The notes under the pieces: generated by a model
Seen by the model: only the letters and a program-made list of their open reading frames with translations
The model's database searches: none
Told to the model about the DNA's origin: nothing
Part shown: positions 28,188 through 36,714 of the stretch, piece after piece
How positions within the stretch are numbered: the first letter of the stretch is position 1
Layout: every line of letters starts with the position of its first letter
Made by a program: the position numbers and the translations under genes
Origin: Liquorilactobacillus uvarum DSM 19971
Lineage (GTDB): Bacteria; Bacillota; Bacilli; Lactobacillales; Lactobacillaceae
Length of the DNA: 64,000 nucleotides
Direction of reading: 5' to 3'
NCBI RefSeq assembly: GCF_001434935.1
Contig: NZ_AZEG01000004.1
Span: 62,001-126,000 of the forward strand

Positions 28188-29222
28188 TTATTCATCATAT
28201 AAATTATAGTAATCCAACAGCCTGCTTGCTAATTCTTCGCGTAATGTTCCTAATAACCCAATCATTTTTGAATAAGGCATATTAGTCGGCCCCAACAGAG
28301 CAATTAGTCCCTTGCCATGTTGGTCAACATCGTAGGTTGCCGAGATCAAACTGTAATTTGCTAACGAACTATTAGTCAGCTCATTGCCAATTTTGACTTG
28401 AATATTTTCACCAGAATTACCAATCAAATCATTGATGTCATCATAACGATCAATCAATGAATACAAGGTTTTGATTTGATCAATATCACCATTCTCAACA
28501 AAGTTCAACAAGTTCAATTTTCCACCAATGAAAAACTGGTCTTGTGCGGCTTTATCTAAAATTTTCCCAAAAACATCCAAGAAACCCCTTGGTTGATGAA
28601 CATAATGTAATAACAATGGAATACTCTCATGCAGTTTATTAACCACTTGAGCAATTGGCAGCCCAACAACTTGATCATTAATGACACGTACCATCGCTTC
28701 AAGTTCTTCACCATTGATATGTTTAGGGAGATTAAAGATTTGACTCTCCACTGTTCCATCGCTCATGGCTAAAATAACCATAACGCGTTGCTTTCCCATC
28801 GGCATAACTCTAAATCCCTGTAAGAAAACATCACTGGATTCTGGCTTGAAGGCAATCGCTGTATAATTGGTCATTTCCGATAAAATCTGTGCTGACTCAG
28901 CTAAAATTTCATCGCTCTTAAAAAACTGACTGCCAAAAGATGTTCGAATGCTTTCTAGCGTTTGTTTATCGGTTGCATCAGGTTTGACTAGGTTATCAAC
29001 ATAGTAACGATATCCCTTCAACGAAGGAACTCTCCCAGATGATGAATGTTCCTTGTTGACAAGTCCTAACCGCTCTAACACTGACATCTCATTTCGAATA
29101 GTCGCTGAACTGACATGCACCGGTAACTGACGCTCTAAAGCTTTTGATCCTATTGGTCGACCAACATCGGTATAGTCCTGAATAATCGTTTCAAGAATCA
29201 ATAACTGCCTTTCTGTTAGCAT
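28188..29222 (-). CDS. hrcA: Heat-inducible transcriptional repressor HrcA
   Basis: HrcA binds the CIRCE element and represses heat-shock genes; GroEL keeps it folded. The 344-residue protein has an N-terminal winged-helix domain (MLTERQLLILETIIQDYTD, then PVHVSSATIRNEMSVLE) and the GAF-like dimerisation/inserted domains beyond. I start at the ATG at 29222, matching the usual MLT start, rather than the upstream Met at 29243, which would overlap CIRCE. GAGG lies upstream. It is the first gene of the operon and autoregulated. Confidence 0.96.
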   Translation of the reverse strand: MLTERQLLILETIIQDYTDVGRPIGSKALERQLPVHVSSATIRNEMSVLERLGLVNKEHSSSGRVPSLKGYRYYVDNLVKPDATDKQTLESIRTSFGSQFFKSDEILAESAQILSEMTNYTAIAFKPESSDVFLQGFRVMPMGKQRVMVILAMSDGTVESQIFNLPKHINGEELEAMVRVINDQVVGLPIAQVVNKLHESIPLLLHYVHQPRGFLDVFGKILDKAAQDQFFIGGKLNLLNFVENGDIDQIKTLYSLIDRYDDINDLIGNSGENIQVKIGNELTNSSLANYSLISATYDVDQHGKGLIALLGPTNMPYSKMIGLLGTLREELASRLLDYYNLYDE

Positions 29223-29243
29223 CACAATCACCTCACTTGGCAC

Positions 29244-29270
29244 TTAGCACTTGGCCTTGTTGAGTGCTAA
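29244..29270. promoter_or_regulatory. CIRCE operator of the hrcA-grpE-dnaK operon
   Basis: TTAGCACTT-N9-GAGTGCTAA matches the CIRCE consensus with one mismatch in the left arm. It lies between the promoter and the hrcA start, where HrcA would block transcription. Confidence 0.95.
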
Positions 29271-29280
29271 GTCAATTATT

Positions 29281-29309
29281 AATATACAAGAAGTTTTCTA
29301 ATAAGTCAA
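29281..29309 (-). promoter_or_regulatory. Sigma-A promoter of hrcA operon
   Basis: On the minus strand, TTGACT (29304-29309) and TATATT (29281-29286) are 17 bases apart, just upstream of CIRCE. A second TTGACT lies ten bases further upstream. Confidence 0.75.
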
Positions 29310-29325
29310 GAATAGTCAACAAATA

Positions 29326-30285
29326 TCAGTCATAAATACCAATTTGTTTTTCTTTAAAATGATTGAGTGTATTTTGCTTGTCCTTCTTTAACTGCAAGAT
29401 CAGGCTTTTCGCATCAGGAAACTTTTGCTGTTCCCGCAATTTGCAATACCATTGAACAACAGCTTCTTCACTATATACCGTTTGGGAAAAATCAAAGAGA
29501 TTTATTTCAACTGTTTGTTCCTGGCCTTTACCGAAAGTCTCATTGCGACCAATCGAAGCCATTCCAAGAACCGTTTTGCCAACAATTGTTACCTTAACAG
29601 CATAAATTCCTTCACCTGGAATCCGCTCATTATTTGAGATATTCAGATTGATTGTTGGGAAACCAAGTTTCCTCCCCCGCTGTTTTCCATGTACTACCAC
29701 ACCTGATGTCTGATAAGTATAACCCAACAGCTTATTCGCATTGGATAAATCTCCAGTATCAATATACTTGCGAACGGCTGTCGATCCTACTTTACTACCA
29801 TTCTTTTTTAAATACGGGACAGTAATAATCTCAAATCTATTTTTGCTATATTCCGCAAGTGTCTGCATATTTGCGATATTTTTTTTACCATAAGTATAAT
29901 CTTCACCAGCAACCACTGCGGCAGCATTCAAACCCACCATATACTTGTCTACAAATTCCTGCGGCCCCATTGGTACAATTTTTTCATTTAGAGCTACAAC
30001 ATACGTTATATCTGCACCCAATTTGACAAACAATTCCAATTTGCGCTTTAAAGGTGTTAGATACTTTACACTATTTTGCGGAACATTCTGAAAAGCAATT
30101 GAAGGATGTCTATCAAGAGTCATTACTGCTAATTTTAAACCCCTTTTTTCTGCTTCCTTTTTTGCTACTCTTATTACCTGTTGGTGACCTAGGTGAACAC
30201 CGTCAAAAAAACCTAATGCTAAAACTGTAGGTGCTGAATATATAATTTTCTTATTAAACGGTTCATCTAAATAAATTACTTGCAC
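29326..30285 (-). CDS. ribF: Bifunctional riboflavin kinase / FAD synthetase
   Basis: RibF phosphorylates riboflavin to FMN and adenylates FMN to FAD. The 319-residue protein has the N-terminal nucleotidyltransferase domain (ALGFFDGVHLGHQQVI, and GEDYTYGKKN) and a C-terminal flavokinase domain (KQRGRKLGFPTINLN with the PTAN-like PTIN motif, then IYAVKVTI). The start is GTG, one base after the truB stop, with GGAG nine bases upstream; the truB-ribF pairing is standard. It ends close to the hrcA promoter region, so the two are separate units. Confidence 0.95.
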   Translation of the reverse strand: MQVIYLDEPFNKKIIYSAPTVLALGFFDGVHLGHQQVIRVAKKEAEKRGLKLAVMTLDRHPSIAFQNVPQNSVKYLTPLKRKLELFVKLGADITYVVALNEKIVPMGPQEFVDKYMVGLNAAAVVAGEDYTYGKKNIANMQTLAEYSKNRFEIITVPYLKKNGSKVGSTAVRKYIDTGDLSNANKLLGYTYQTSGVVVHGKQRGRKLGFPTINLNISNNERIPGEGIYAVKVTIVGKTVLGMASIGRNETFGKGQEQTVEINLFDFSQTVYSEEAVVQWYCKLREQQKFPDAKSLILQLKKDKQNTLNHFKEKQIGIYD

Positions 30286-30286
30286 A

Positions 30287-31210
30287 TTAAATTTCTCCTT
30301 CAGTCAAGTCAATCATTTGTTCAGGCTGATAACGTTCTTTCTCTTGGTTAAAACAATAGAGAGCTTTGGCCTGATTTTTATACATCAACACAATTGTCGG
30401 CCGCTTTTCATCGTGTAAATACTTAGGGATTAGAAAACCTCCATTTTTCACGATTCCCCATTGTACCTCTGTTAAAGTATGGTGCGGGAATTTTTTCAAA
30501 GCATGATCGATCGGAAAGAGTTGTTTTTCAAGTCCGCCTTTTGTTGCCTCCTCTTTCAGATCATCCAATTTAACTGCCTGACCAATTGTAAAACCACCAC
30601 TTGATAATCTTGTTAAATCCGACATCACAGCAGGTACTCCAAGCTTTTTACCCAAATCGGCTGCCAGTGTTCTGACATAAGTTCCTTTTCCGCAACCAAC
30701 TTCAAAATAAATTTTTTGCTGTCCTCTTTCATTGTCAAATTCTGAGGAGTTAGTTTGTTTAAAATAAGCAACTGAAACCTTTCTGCGTGGTCGCTCAACT
30801 TCTTCACCAGCACGGGCATACTCGTATAACCTTCGTCCATTAACCTTGATTGCAGAATACATTGGTGGAATCTGTATCAATTCTCCCGTCAATGCTCGCA
30901 TCGCTTCATCTATTTCTTCTACTGAAAATTTTTTTGTCAACTTTTGTTCAGCAACAATTTTCCCTTCAAGATCTTCAGTTGTTGTGGCAAAGCCCAACGT
31001 AATTTCACCAATATAAACCTTTCCTGAATCCATTAAATAATTGACAACTTTTGTAGCTTTTCCAACACAGATAGGCAGAACACCATCAACATTTGGATCC
31101 AATGTGCCACTATGACCAACACGTTTGGTTTTAAAAATCTTACGGCACTTAAAGACACAATCGTTACTTGTCATGCCACGTTCTTTATACAAAGGCAAGA
31201 TGCCGTTCAT
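30287..31210 (-). CDS. truB: tRNA pseudouridine(55) synthase
   Basis: TruB makes pseudouridine 55 in the T loop of tRNAs. The 307-residue protein has the family start GILPLYKERGMTSNDCVFKCR, the catalytic motif GHSGTLDPNVDGVLPICVG with the essential Asp, and the later GTYVRTLAADLGKKL motif. A C-terminal PUA-like extension follows. GGGAGG precedes the ATG. It lies 122 bases after rbfA behind a terminator and is followed directly by ribF. Confidence 0.96.
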   Translation of the reverse strand: MNGILPLYKERGMTSNDCVFKCRKIFKTKRVGHSGTLDPNVDGVLPICVGKATKVVNYLMDSGKVYIGEITLGFATTTEDLEGKIVAEQKLTKKFSVEEIDEAMRALTGELIQIPPMYSAIKVNGRRLYEYARAGEEVERPRRKVSVAYFKQTNSSEFDNERGQQKIYFEVGCGKGTYVRTLAADLGKKLGVPAVMSDLTRLSSGGFTIGQAVKLDDLKEEATKGGLEKQLFPIDHALKKFPHHTLTEVQWGIVKNGGFLIPKYLHDEKRPTIVLMYKNQAKALYCFNQEKERYQPEQMIDLTEGEI

Positions 31211-31261
31211 ATTTTTCCTCCCAGTAATGCGTACTAATGTTTTTTGCTTTACTACAAAAAA

Positions 31262-31284
31262 GAGAGTGGAATCAACTCCACCCC
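31262..31284 (-). terminator. Terminator between rbfA and truB
   Basis: GTGGA/TCCAC core with flanking G-C and G-T pairs, followed on the minus strand by TTTTTTG. It divides the infB cluster from truB-ribF, at least partly. Confidence 0.75.
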
Positions 31285-31332
31285 TTCTTTTTAATATTCA
31301 AAAACACGGGACTTTGCTCAATTCAAACAACA

Positions 31333-31689
31333 TTATTCTTCTGAATGATGCAGCTTATTCAAAAGGCGGTCGATTTTATCGCCATATTGAACCGATTCAT
31401 CACGTTCGAATTTTATCTCGGGTGTCACATAGATACTCAACCTAGCTCCTAATTCACGCCGGATTAGTCCAGTCGCCTTGTCCAACCCAATCTGTGTTTT
31501 TTCACCATCAGATGCAAGCTCGGATAAAATACTGTAATAAATCGTTGCCTGCTGCAAGTCACCTGTTACTTCAACTCCCGTGACGGTAACACCTTGAACA
31601 CGCGGATCACGAACTCTTCTCATCAAAATATCACTGACTTCTTTTTGAATCTCTTGGGACAAACGCCCAACACGATAATTTTGTGCCAT
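31333..31689 (-). CDS. rbfA: 30S ribosome-binding factor RbfA
   Basis: RbfA assists late maturation of the 30S subunit and the processing of the 16S rRNA 5' end, and matters most in the cold. The 118-residue protein is a single KH-like domain with the typical start RVGRLSQEIQKEVSDIL and RDPRVQGVTVTGVEVTGDLQ. I chose the ATG at 31689 with AAGGGGG upstream; an in-frame Met seven codons earlier lacks a site. It follows infB by 36 bases, the normal order. Confidence 0.95.
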   Translation of the reverse strand: MAQNYRVGRLSQEIQKEVSDILMRRVRDPRVQGVTVTGVEVTGDLQQATIYYSILSELASDGEKTQIGLDKATGLIRRELGARLSIYVTPEIKFERDESVQYGDKIDRLLNKLHHSEE

Positions 31690-31725
31690 TATGATTTCCC
31701 CCTTACACACATATCATTTTTCATT

Positions 31726-34251
31726 CTAATCAGCGGGAACTTCTTCCATAATGAAAGCTTCAATTTGATCGCCAACTTTGATATCATTGTATTTTTCAAT
31801 CATCAAGCCACATTCAAACCCTTGCTTAACCTGTTTAACATCATCTTTAAAGCGTTTCAAGCTAGCAAGTTTACCCTCGTAAATAACAATTCCTTCACGA
31901 ATAATTCGAATACCACTTTCGCGTTGAATATAACCATCAGTCACATATCCACCGCCAATTGTACCAATTTTTGACACCTTATAAATTTCACGTATTTCAA
32001 CTTGACCCGTAACTTTTTCTTGATATACAGGTTCAAGCATTCCCTTCATAGCTGTCTCAATCTCATCAATAGCTTGATAAATAACGCGATGCAGCCGAAT
32101 GTCAACTTTATCACTATCTGCTTGAGATTTTGCCTGCGGTGTAGGACGAACGTTAAATCCAATGATAATAGCATTTGATGCTTCAGCTAAAGTAACATCA
32201 CTTTCATTTATTGCACCTGCAGCTTGATGAATAATGTTTACTCTTACGCCTTCAACTTCAATTTTTTTCAAACTTCCTGCCAAAGCCTCAACTGATCCCT
32301 GCACATCCGCTTTGATAATCACATTAACCTCTTTCAATTCGCCTTCTTTGAGAGAATCAAATAGGTTGTCCAATGTAACGTGATGTGTATTACTGCGTTC
32401 TTTCATTAACGCACGTTTTGCTCGTTCTTCACCAGCCGCACGTGCTGTTTTTTCATCTTCGAAAACAATGAAACGATCGCCGGAATCTGGAACATCATTC
32501 AAGCCAGTGATTTCAACTGGGGTCGCCGGTAACGCTTTTTCAATCTGCTGACCTTTATCATTAATCATTGTTCTAACACGCCCAAATGCATTTCCAACAA
32601 CAATTGGGTCACCAACATGTAATGTACCTTGCTGAACCAAAAGTGACGCAACAGTCCCTTTTCCTTTATCAAGACGAGCTTCAATAACAGATCCAGCACC
32701 ATGCTGTTTTGAATTTGCTCTAAGTTCAAGAACTTCTGCTTCAAGAAGGATCATATCTAGCAATTCATCCAAATTTTTTCCAAATTTAGCTGAGATTTCA
32801 ACAAAAATTGTGTCTCCACCCCAATTTTCAGGAATTAATTCATATTCTGCCAACTGTTCCATTACATGGTTAGGATTTGCACCTGGTTTATCAATCTTAT
32901 TAACCGCTACGATAATTGGAACCTCAGCTGCCTTCGCATGGTTAATTGCCTCAATCGTTTGTGGCATAACTCCATCGTCAGCTGCGACAACTAAAACTGT
33001 AATATCTGTAATATCTGCACCACGTGCACGCATATTCGTAAATGCAGCATGTCCAGGTGTATCAAGGAAAGTAATTGTCTTGTTATCATGCTCTACTTGA
33101 TAAGCACCAATATGTTGTGTTATTCCGCCAGCCTCTCCTTCTGTTACATGAGTGTGACGAAGTTTGTCCAATAGTGTTGTCTTCCCATGATCAACGTGCC
33201 CCATGATAGTAACTACAGGTGGACGAGGTACAAGATGCTTTTTATTCTCTTGTTCTTCTTCAAAAAATTTGTCGATATCAGCAACATCAACTTCAACTTT
33301 TTCCTCGGCCTTGATTCCGTAATCAGCAGCTAGAATCTCGATTGTGTCTTTATCTAATGACTGATTTTGGTTAACCATAACACCCATCATAAAGAGCTTT
33401 TTAATTATTTCAGCTGGCTCACGATGAATTTTTTTTGCAATATCTGCGACATTCATGCCAACCGTATAAACAAGTGTTTCTGGCAATGGACGATCTTTGC
33501 GCGGTGGAACAGCAGGTTTCTTATTTTCTTGGCGTCGATTGCCTTTTTTATTCTTGCGTCGTTTTTTATTGCTGAATTTATTTTGCCCATACTGGTTGTA
33601 ACGGTTATTTCCAAAACGACTATTATTTGAACGATTACCAGAGCTCTGACTCTGGCGTTGACCACTGGTATTGCTGTTATGACTCTGTTGACTGTTGCTA
33701 CTACGGTTCTGTTGACTGTTGCTACTGCGACTCTGTTGACTATTGCTGCTACGGTTCTGTTGACTATTGTTACTGCGACTCTGTTGACTATTGCTGCTAC
33801 GGTTCTGTTGACTATTGTTACTGCGACTCTGTTGACTATTGCTGCTACGGTTCTGTTGACTATTGCTGCTACGGTTCTGTTGACTGTTGCTGCTACGGTT
33901 CTGTTGATTATTACTGTTTGACGCTGGTTTCTTTGTTTTTAGAGATTGATCACTTTTATTAGAAATAGACTTTACCTCATTTTTATGATTATTTTTCTGA
34001 ATATTTGCTGTTTTTTTCTGTAAACTGCTATGATGGTTGGATTGCTGATCATTTTTAGCAGAAGATTTAGTTTTACTTACATTTTTCACTGTTTTTTTTG
34101 TTAACGCTTCACGTAATTGCCGTTCTTCATTATCACCAATAGTTGACATATGATTGCTGACTGAGAATCCTTTTTGTCGCGCAGCTTCAATAACTGCTTT
34201 ACTATTGACATCTAATTCCTTGGCTAATTGATAAATTCGCTTTTTCCCCAT
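31726..34251 (-). CDS. infB: Translation initiation factor IF-2 with octapeptide-repeat N terminus
   Basis: IF-2 brings formyl-methionyl-tRNA to the ribosome. The 841-residue protein has an IF-2N motif at the N terminus ([20 protein letters not shown]), a long low-complexity Asn/Gln/Ser/Arg region (about residues 60-240), a second IF-2N domain near 255, the GTPase domain with G1 GHVDHGKTT near 351-359, DTPGHAAF and NKIDKP, and the C-terminal domains. The low-complexity part includes ten near-identical octapeptides, which is unusual. GGAG precedes the ATG. It follows ylxQ after 86 bases and precedes rbfA. Confidence 0.97.
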   Translation of the reverse strand: MGKKRIYQLAKELDVNSKAVIEAARQKGFSVSNHMSTIGDNEERQLREALTKKTVKNVSKTKSSAKNDQQSNHHSSLQKKTANIQKNNHKNEVKSISNKSDQSLKTKKPASNSNNQQNRSSNSQQNRSSNSQQNRSSNSQQSRSNNSQQNRSSNSQQSRSNNSQQNRSSNSQQSRSSNSQQNRSSNSQQSHNSNTSGQRQSQSSGNRSNNSRFGNNRYNQYGQNKFSNKKRRKNKKGNRRQENKKPAVPPRKDRPLPETLVYTVGMNVADIAKKIHREPAEIIKKLFMMGVMVNQNQSLDKDTIEILAADYGIKAEEKVEVDVADIDKFFEEEQENKKHLVPRPPVVTIMGHVDHGKTTLLDKLRHTHVTEGEAGGITQHIGAYQVEHDNKTITFLDTPGHAAFTNMRARGADITDITVLVVAADDGVMPQTIEAINHAKAAEVPIIVAVNKIDKPGANPNHVMEQLAEYELIPENWGGDTIFVEISAKFGKNLDELLDMILLEAEVLELRANSKQHGAGSVIEARLDKGKGTVASLLVQQGTLHVGDPIVVGNAFGRVRTMINDKGQQIEKALPATPVEITGLNDVPDSGDRFIVFEDEKTARAAGEERAKRALMKERSNTHHVTLDNLFDSLKEGELKEVNVIIKADVQGSVEALAGSLKKIEVEGVRVNIIHQAAGAINESDVTLAEASNAIIIGFNVRPTPQAKSQADSDKVDIRLHRVIYQAIDEIETAMKGMLEPVYQEKVTGQVEIREIYKVSKIGTIGGGYVTDGYIQRESGIRIIREGIVIYEGKLASLKRFKDDVKQVKQGFECGLMIEKYNDIKVGDQIEAFIMEEVPAD
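33676..33915 (-). repeat. Ten-copy 24-base tandem repeat inside infB
   Basis: Ten consecutive 24-base units encode SNSQQNRS and variants (residues about 113-192). Variation is confined mostly to S/N and N/S at two positions. The units are contiguous, with no spacers, so this is a coding tandem repeat. Confidence 0.95.
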
Positions 34252-34337
34252 ACATTCACACTCCTATCTTAATTAAATAAAATCTTTTACAGAGCTATTG
34301 TTCAAGTATAACAATCCAGGGTTATAAATTATTACTC

Positions 34338-34640
34338 TCACTCTAATAATAAAGTAAATTTCCGACTAAAGCCACTATCATCGACCGAAACAATCTTACG
34401 TTGTATTCCAATAGCATTACTAAGCTCAACTTGTGTAAAACTACTGTTCATCGTGATGTGATAACTTTGGCATTTATCTGTATATTTTTTGAGTGTAGCT
34501 TCGGAACAATCACTCGCCACAAAAACAAAGTATGTTTTTTGTGTACGGACTTTTTTTAAAACATTTTCATCACCAGTTGTAAGCTTGCCTGCACGTCGAG
34601 CGAGCCCTAACAATTGAAGTACTTTCTGTTTATTTTTCAT
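34338..34640 (-). CDS. ylxQ: L7Ae-family RNA-binding protein YlxQ
   Basis: A 100-residue protein of the L7Ae/L30e RNA-binding fold, widespread in Firmicutes between nusA and infB. The fold motif LLGLARRAGKLTTGDENVLK lies at the start, and the central strand VFVASDCSE is typical. Its RNA target in bacteria is not firmly known. I start at the ATG at 34640, inside the last codons of ylxR (11-base overlap), because the longer in-frame extension upstream lies wholly within ylxR. Translational coupling with ylxR is likely. Confidence 0.88.
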   Translation of the reverse strand: MKNKQKVLQLLGLARRAGKLTTGDENVLKKVRTQKTYFVFVASDCSEATLKKYTDKCQSYHITMNSSFTQVELSNAIGIQRKIVSVDDSGFSRKFTLLLE

Positions 34641-34932
34641 TTCCAAACAACTCACGCCGCGCCGCCTGATGGTCAACGTATTTAACTAACTCCTCGTAAA
34701 ATTCATCGGGAATCTTAGTTTCAAAGACCTTATCAAATGTTCGTTCAGTCTGAGCTTTTTTAGCAACATCAACATTTAAACAGATATATGCACCGCGCCC
34801 AGCTTTTTTTCCAGTTGGATCAAGGCTGACTTCATTTTCTTTATTTTTAACTATACGCACAAGTTCTTTTTTAGGTTTCATTTCACCAGTAACAATATCT
34901 TTGCGCATTGGTATCTTTCGCTTACGAGCCAT
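34630..34932 (-). CDS. ylxR: YlxR family RNA-binding protein (RnpM-like)
   Basis: A 100-residue basic protein of the YlxR/DUF448 family, encoded in the nusA-infB operon. The conserved start RKIPMRKDIVTGEMKPKKELVRIV and the GKKAGRGAYICLN motif are present. Relatives have been described as RNA-binding proteins that affect RNase P, but I infer this only from the family. AAGGGGG precedes the ATG. It follows nusA after 13 bases and overlaps ylxQ by 11. Confidence 0.92.
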   Translation of the reverse strand: MARKRKIPMRKDIVTGEMKPKKELVRIVKNKENEVSLDPTGKKAGRGAYICLNVDVAKKAQTERTFDKVFETKIPDEFYEELVKYVDHQAARRELFGNEK

Positions 34933-34945
34933 TTAAATACCCCCT

Positions 34946-36043
34946 TTAGTTATTGTCAATAGATTGATCCGTTGTAACTTCTTCATTTCCATCAAAATTA
35001 CTCTTTTGTCCAAATTCTGATTCAGATTTGATATCAATTTTAAAACCAGTCAATTTAGCTGCAAGCCGAGCATTTTGCCCTTTCTTGCCTATAGCAAGTG
35101 AAAGTTGATCATCTGGAACTACTACTGTGCAAGCACGCTCATTTTGCGGATCAAAAACAACGTTTAAAACCTCAGCAGGATTTAATGCATTGCTTATAAA
35201 ATCTGCAGGTTCGTCACGCCACTCAACGATATCCATATTTTCGCCCTTCAATTCATTAACAATGACTTGAACGCGTTCACCACGAGGCCCTACACATGTT
35301 CCAACCGGATCAACGCCTTCACTGTTCGAACGCACAGCTACCTTAGCACGATCACCGGCCTCACGTGCGATTGAAACAATTTCCACTGTTCCATCAAAGA
35401 TTTCTGGGATTTCTTGTTCAAAAAGACGTTTTAAAAGATCTGGATGTGAGCGGCTAACAAAAACTTGTGGTCCTTTAGAAGTGTTCTCCACCTTGTAAAT
35501 ATAAACTTTGATACGATCATGCGGCTTATATTCTTCGCCTGGAATCTGATCTTGATGTGATAGAACAGCTTCAACACGTCCTAGATTTACGTAAACATAG
35601 CGATGATCATGCCTTTCTACTTCACCTGTTACAATCTCATTCTCATATTGAATATATTCATCATAGACAATTCCGCGTTCTGCTTCGCGCACTCTTTGCA
35701 TTATGACTTGTTTAGCAGTTTGGGCAGCTATTCTTCCAAAGTTCTTAGGTGTTACTTCAAAGCGGATAGTATCTCCAACCTCATACGCTTTGTTGATTTG
35801 GAGAGCATCCTTAATTCCTACCTCCAAACGCGAATCGAACACTTCGTCAACAACTTCTTTGACAGCATAGACATGTATATCCCCGCCATTTTGATCGAAA
35901 TCAACTTCAACATTCTGAGCTTGCCCGTAATTGCGTTTATAAGCCGATACTAAAGCAGCTTCAAGCGCATCGAGGACAACTTGCTTTTTTATACCTTTTT
36001 CCTTTTCTAATGCATCTAAGGCATTCAATAATTCCTTGCTCAT
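34946..36043 (-). CDS. nusA: Transcription elongation/termination factor NusA
   Basis: NusA binds RNA polymerase and affects pausing, termination and antitermination. The 365-residue protein has the N-terminal polymerase-binding domain, an S1 domain (GEVERHDHRYVYVNLGRVEAVL near residue 135), and two KH domains (VDPVGTCVGPRGERVQVI and LSLAIGKKGQNARLAAKLTG). It lacks the extra C-terminal acidic repeats of E. coli NusA, as is usual in Firmicutes. AAGGAG precedes the ATG; rimP lies 24 bases upstream. Confidence 0.97.
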   Translation of the reverse strand: MSKELLNALDALEKEKGIKKQVVLDALEAALVSAYKRNYGQAQNVEVDFDQNGGDIHVYAVKEVVDEVFDSRLEVGIKDALQINKAYEVGDTIRFEVTPKNFGRIAAQTAKQVIMQRVREAERGIVYDEYIQYENEIVTGEVERHDHRYVYVNLGRVEAVLSHQDQIPGEEYKPHDRIKVYIYKVENTSKGPQVFVSRSHPDLLKRLFEQEIPEIFDGTVEIVSIAREAGDRAKVAVRSNSEGVDPVGTCVGPRGERVQVIVNELKGENMDIVEWRDEPADFISNALNPAEVLNVVFDPQNERACTVVVPDDQLSLAIGKKGQNARLAAKLTGFKIDIKSESEFGQKSNFDGNEEVTTDQSIDNN

Positions 36044-36067
36044 CTTACTTTTTCTCCTTAATGGTAT

Positions 36068-36541
36068 TTAGAATTTGATGGCCAAGCGCGCTTGGGCTAT
36101 CTGTTTACGATTTATTTTAACTGTCTTTTTTCGTGTTTTGTCCATATATTCAAGCGTTAGTTCTGTATCGTCCAAACCAGTCAAGGTCCCCTCATATGCT
36201 TTTGACCCATTAAGCTGTTGATACAGTGAAACATGAATATATTTATTCAGCGCTCTTTCAAAATCGCGCGGTCTCTTTAGCGGACGTTCCGCTCCTGGAG
36301 AAGAAACTTCAAGATAGTATGCTTGGGGAATCGGATCAGGGTCACAAGAGTCAAGTTTTTCACTTAGCTGATCACTTACCAAAGCACATTCTTCAATGTT
36401 AATCCCATTTTCTTTATCGATAAAAACACGCAGATACCAGCTCTTACCTTCCTTTACAAATTCAACGTCGACCAATTCGAAATTATTTGCTTCTAAAATA
36501 GGCGTAACTAGCTCAGTAATTGTCTTTACTACGGTACTCAC
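36068..36541 (-). CDS. rimP: Ribosome maturation factor RimP
   Basis: RimP helps assemble the 30S subunit. The 157-residue protein has the two-domain fold with the motifs [22 protein letters not shown] and [20 protein letters not shown], then an SH3-like C-terminal domain. The start is GTG with a perfect AAGGAGG seven bases upstream. It begins the rimP-nusA-ylxR-ylxQ-infB-rbfA series. About 60 bases upstream is the polC terminator, so its own promoter should lie in that short gap. Confidence 0.96.
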   Translation of the reverse strand: MSTVVKTITELVTPILEANNFELVDVEFVKEGKSWYLRVFIDKENGINIEECALVSDQLSEKLDSCDPDPIPQAYYLEVSSPGAERPLKRPRDFERALNKYIHVSLYQQLNGSKAYEGTLTGLDDTELTLEYMDKTRKKTVKINRKQIAQARLAIKF

Positions 36542-36598
36542 GCATTGACCTCCTTATAACTTTTCCGATTCTACCAATACTTCAGTAGTTGCAATAAA

Positions 36599-36624
36599 AA
36601 GAGCGAGCATCACTGCTCACTCTT
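36599..36624 (-). terminator. Terminator downstream of polC
   Basis: AAGAGTGAGCA and TGCTCGCTCTT (minus-strand reading) with a four-base loop, then TTTTTATTG. A strong intrinsic terminator that separates polC from rimP. Confidence 0.9.
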
Positions 36625-36714
36625 AACGAGTTATTTAATCACAAGGTTAATTTTACCATAAAAAAACATCCTAAACAACTGTGCCTACTGAAAAAAACAC
36701 CTTTTTGACAGCGA

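Noticed and set aside
33676-33915. Possible CRISPR array from regular repeats
   Set aside because: Units are contiguous 24-base copies without spacers and are in frame in infB.
33627-33962. Tyr/Cys-rich and Thr/Leu-rich open frames opposite the infB repeat
   Set aside because: They mirror the 24-base repeat of infB in other frames; their low complexity comes from the repeat.
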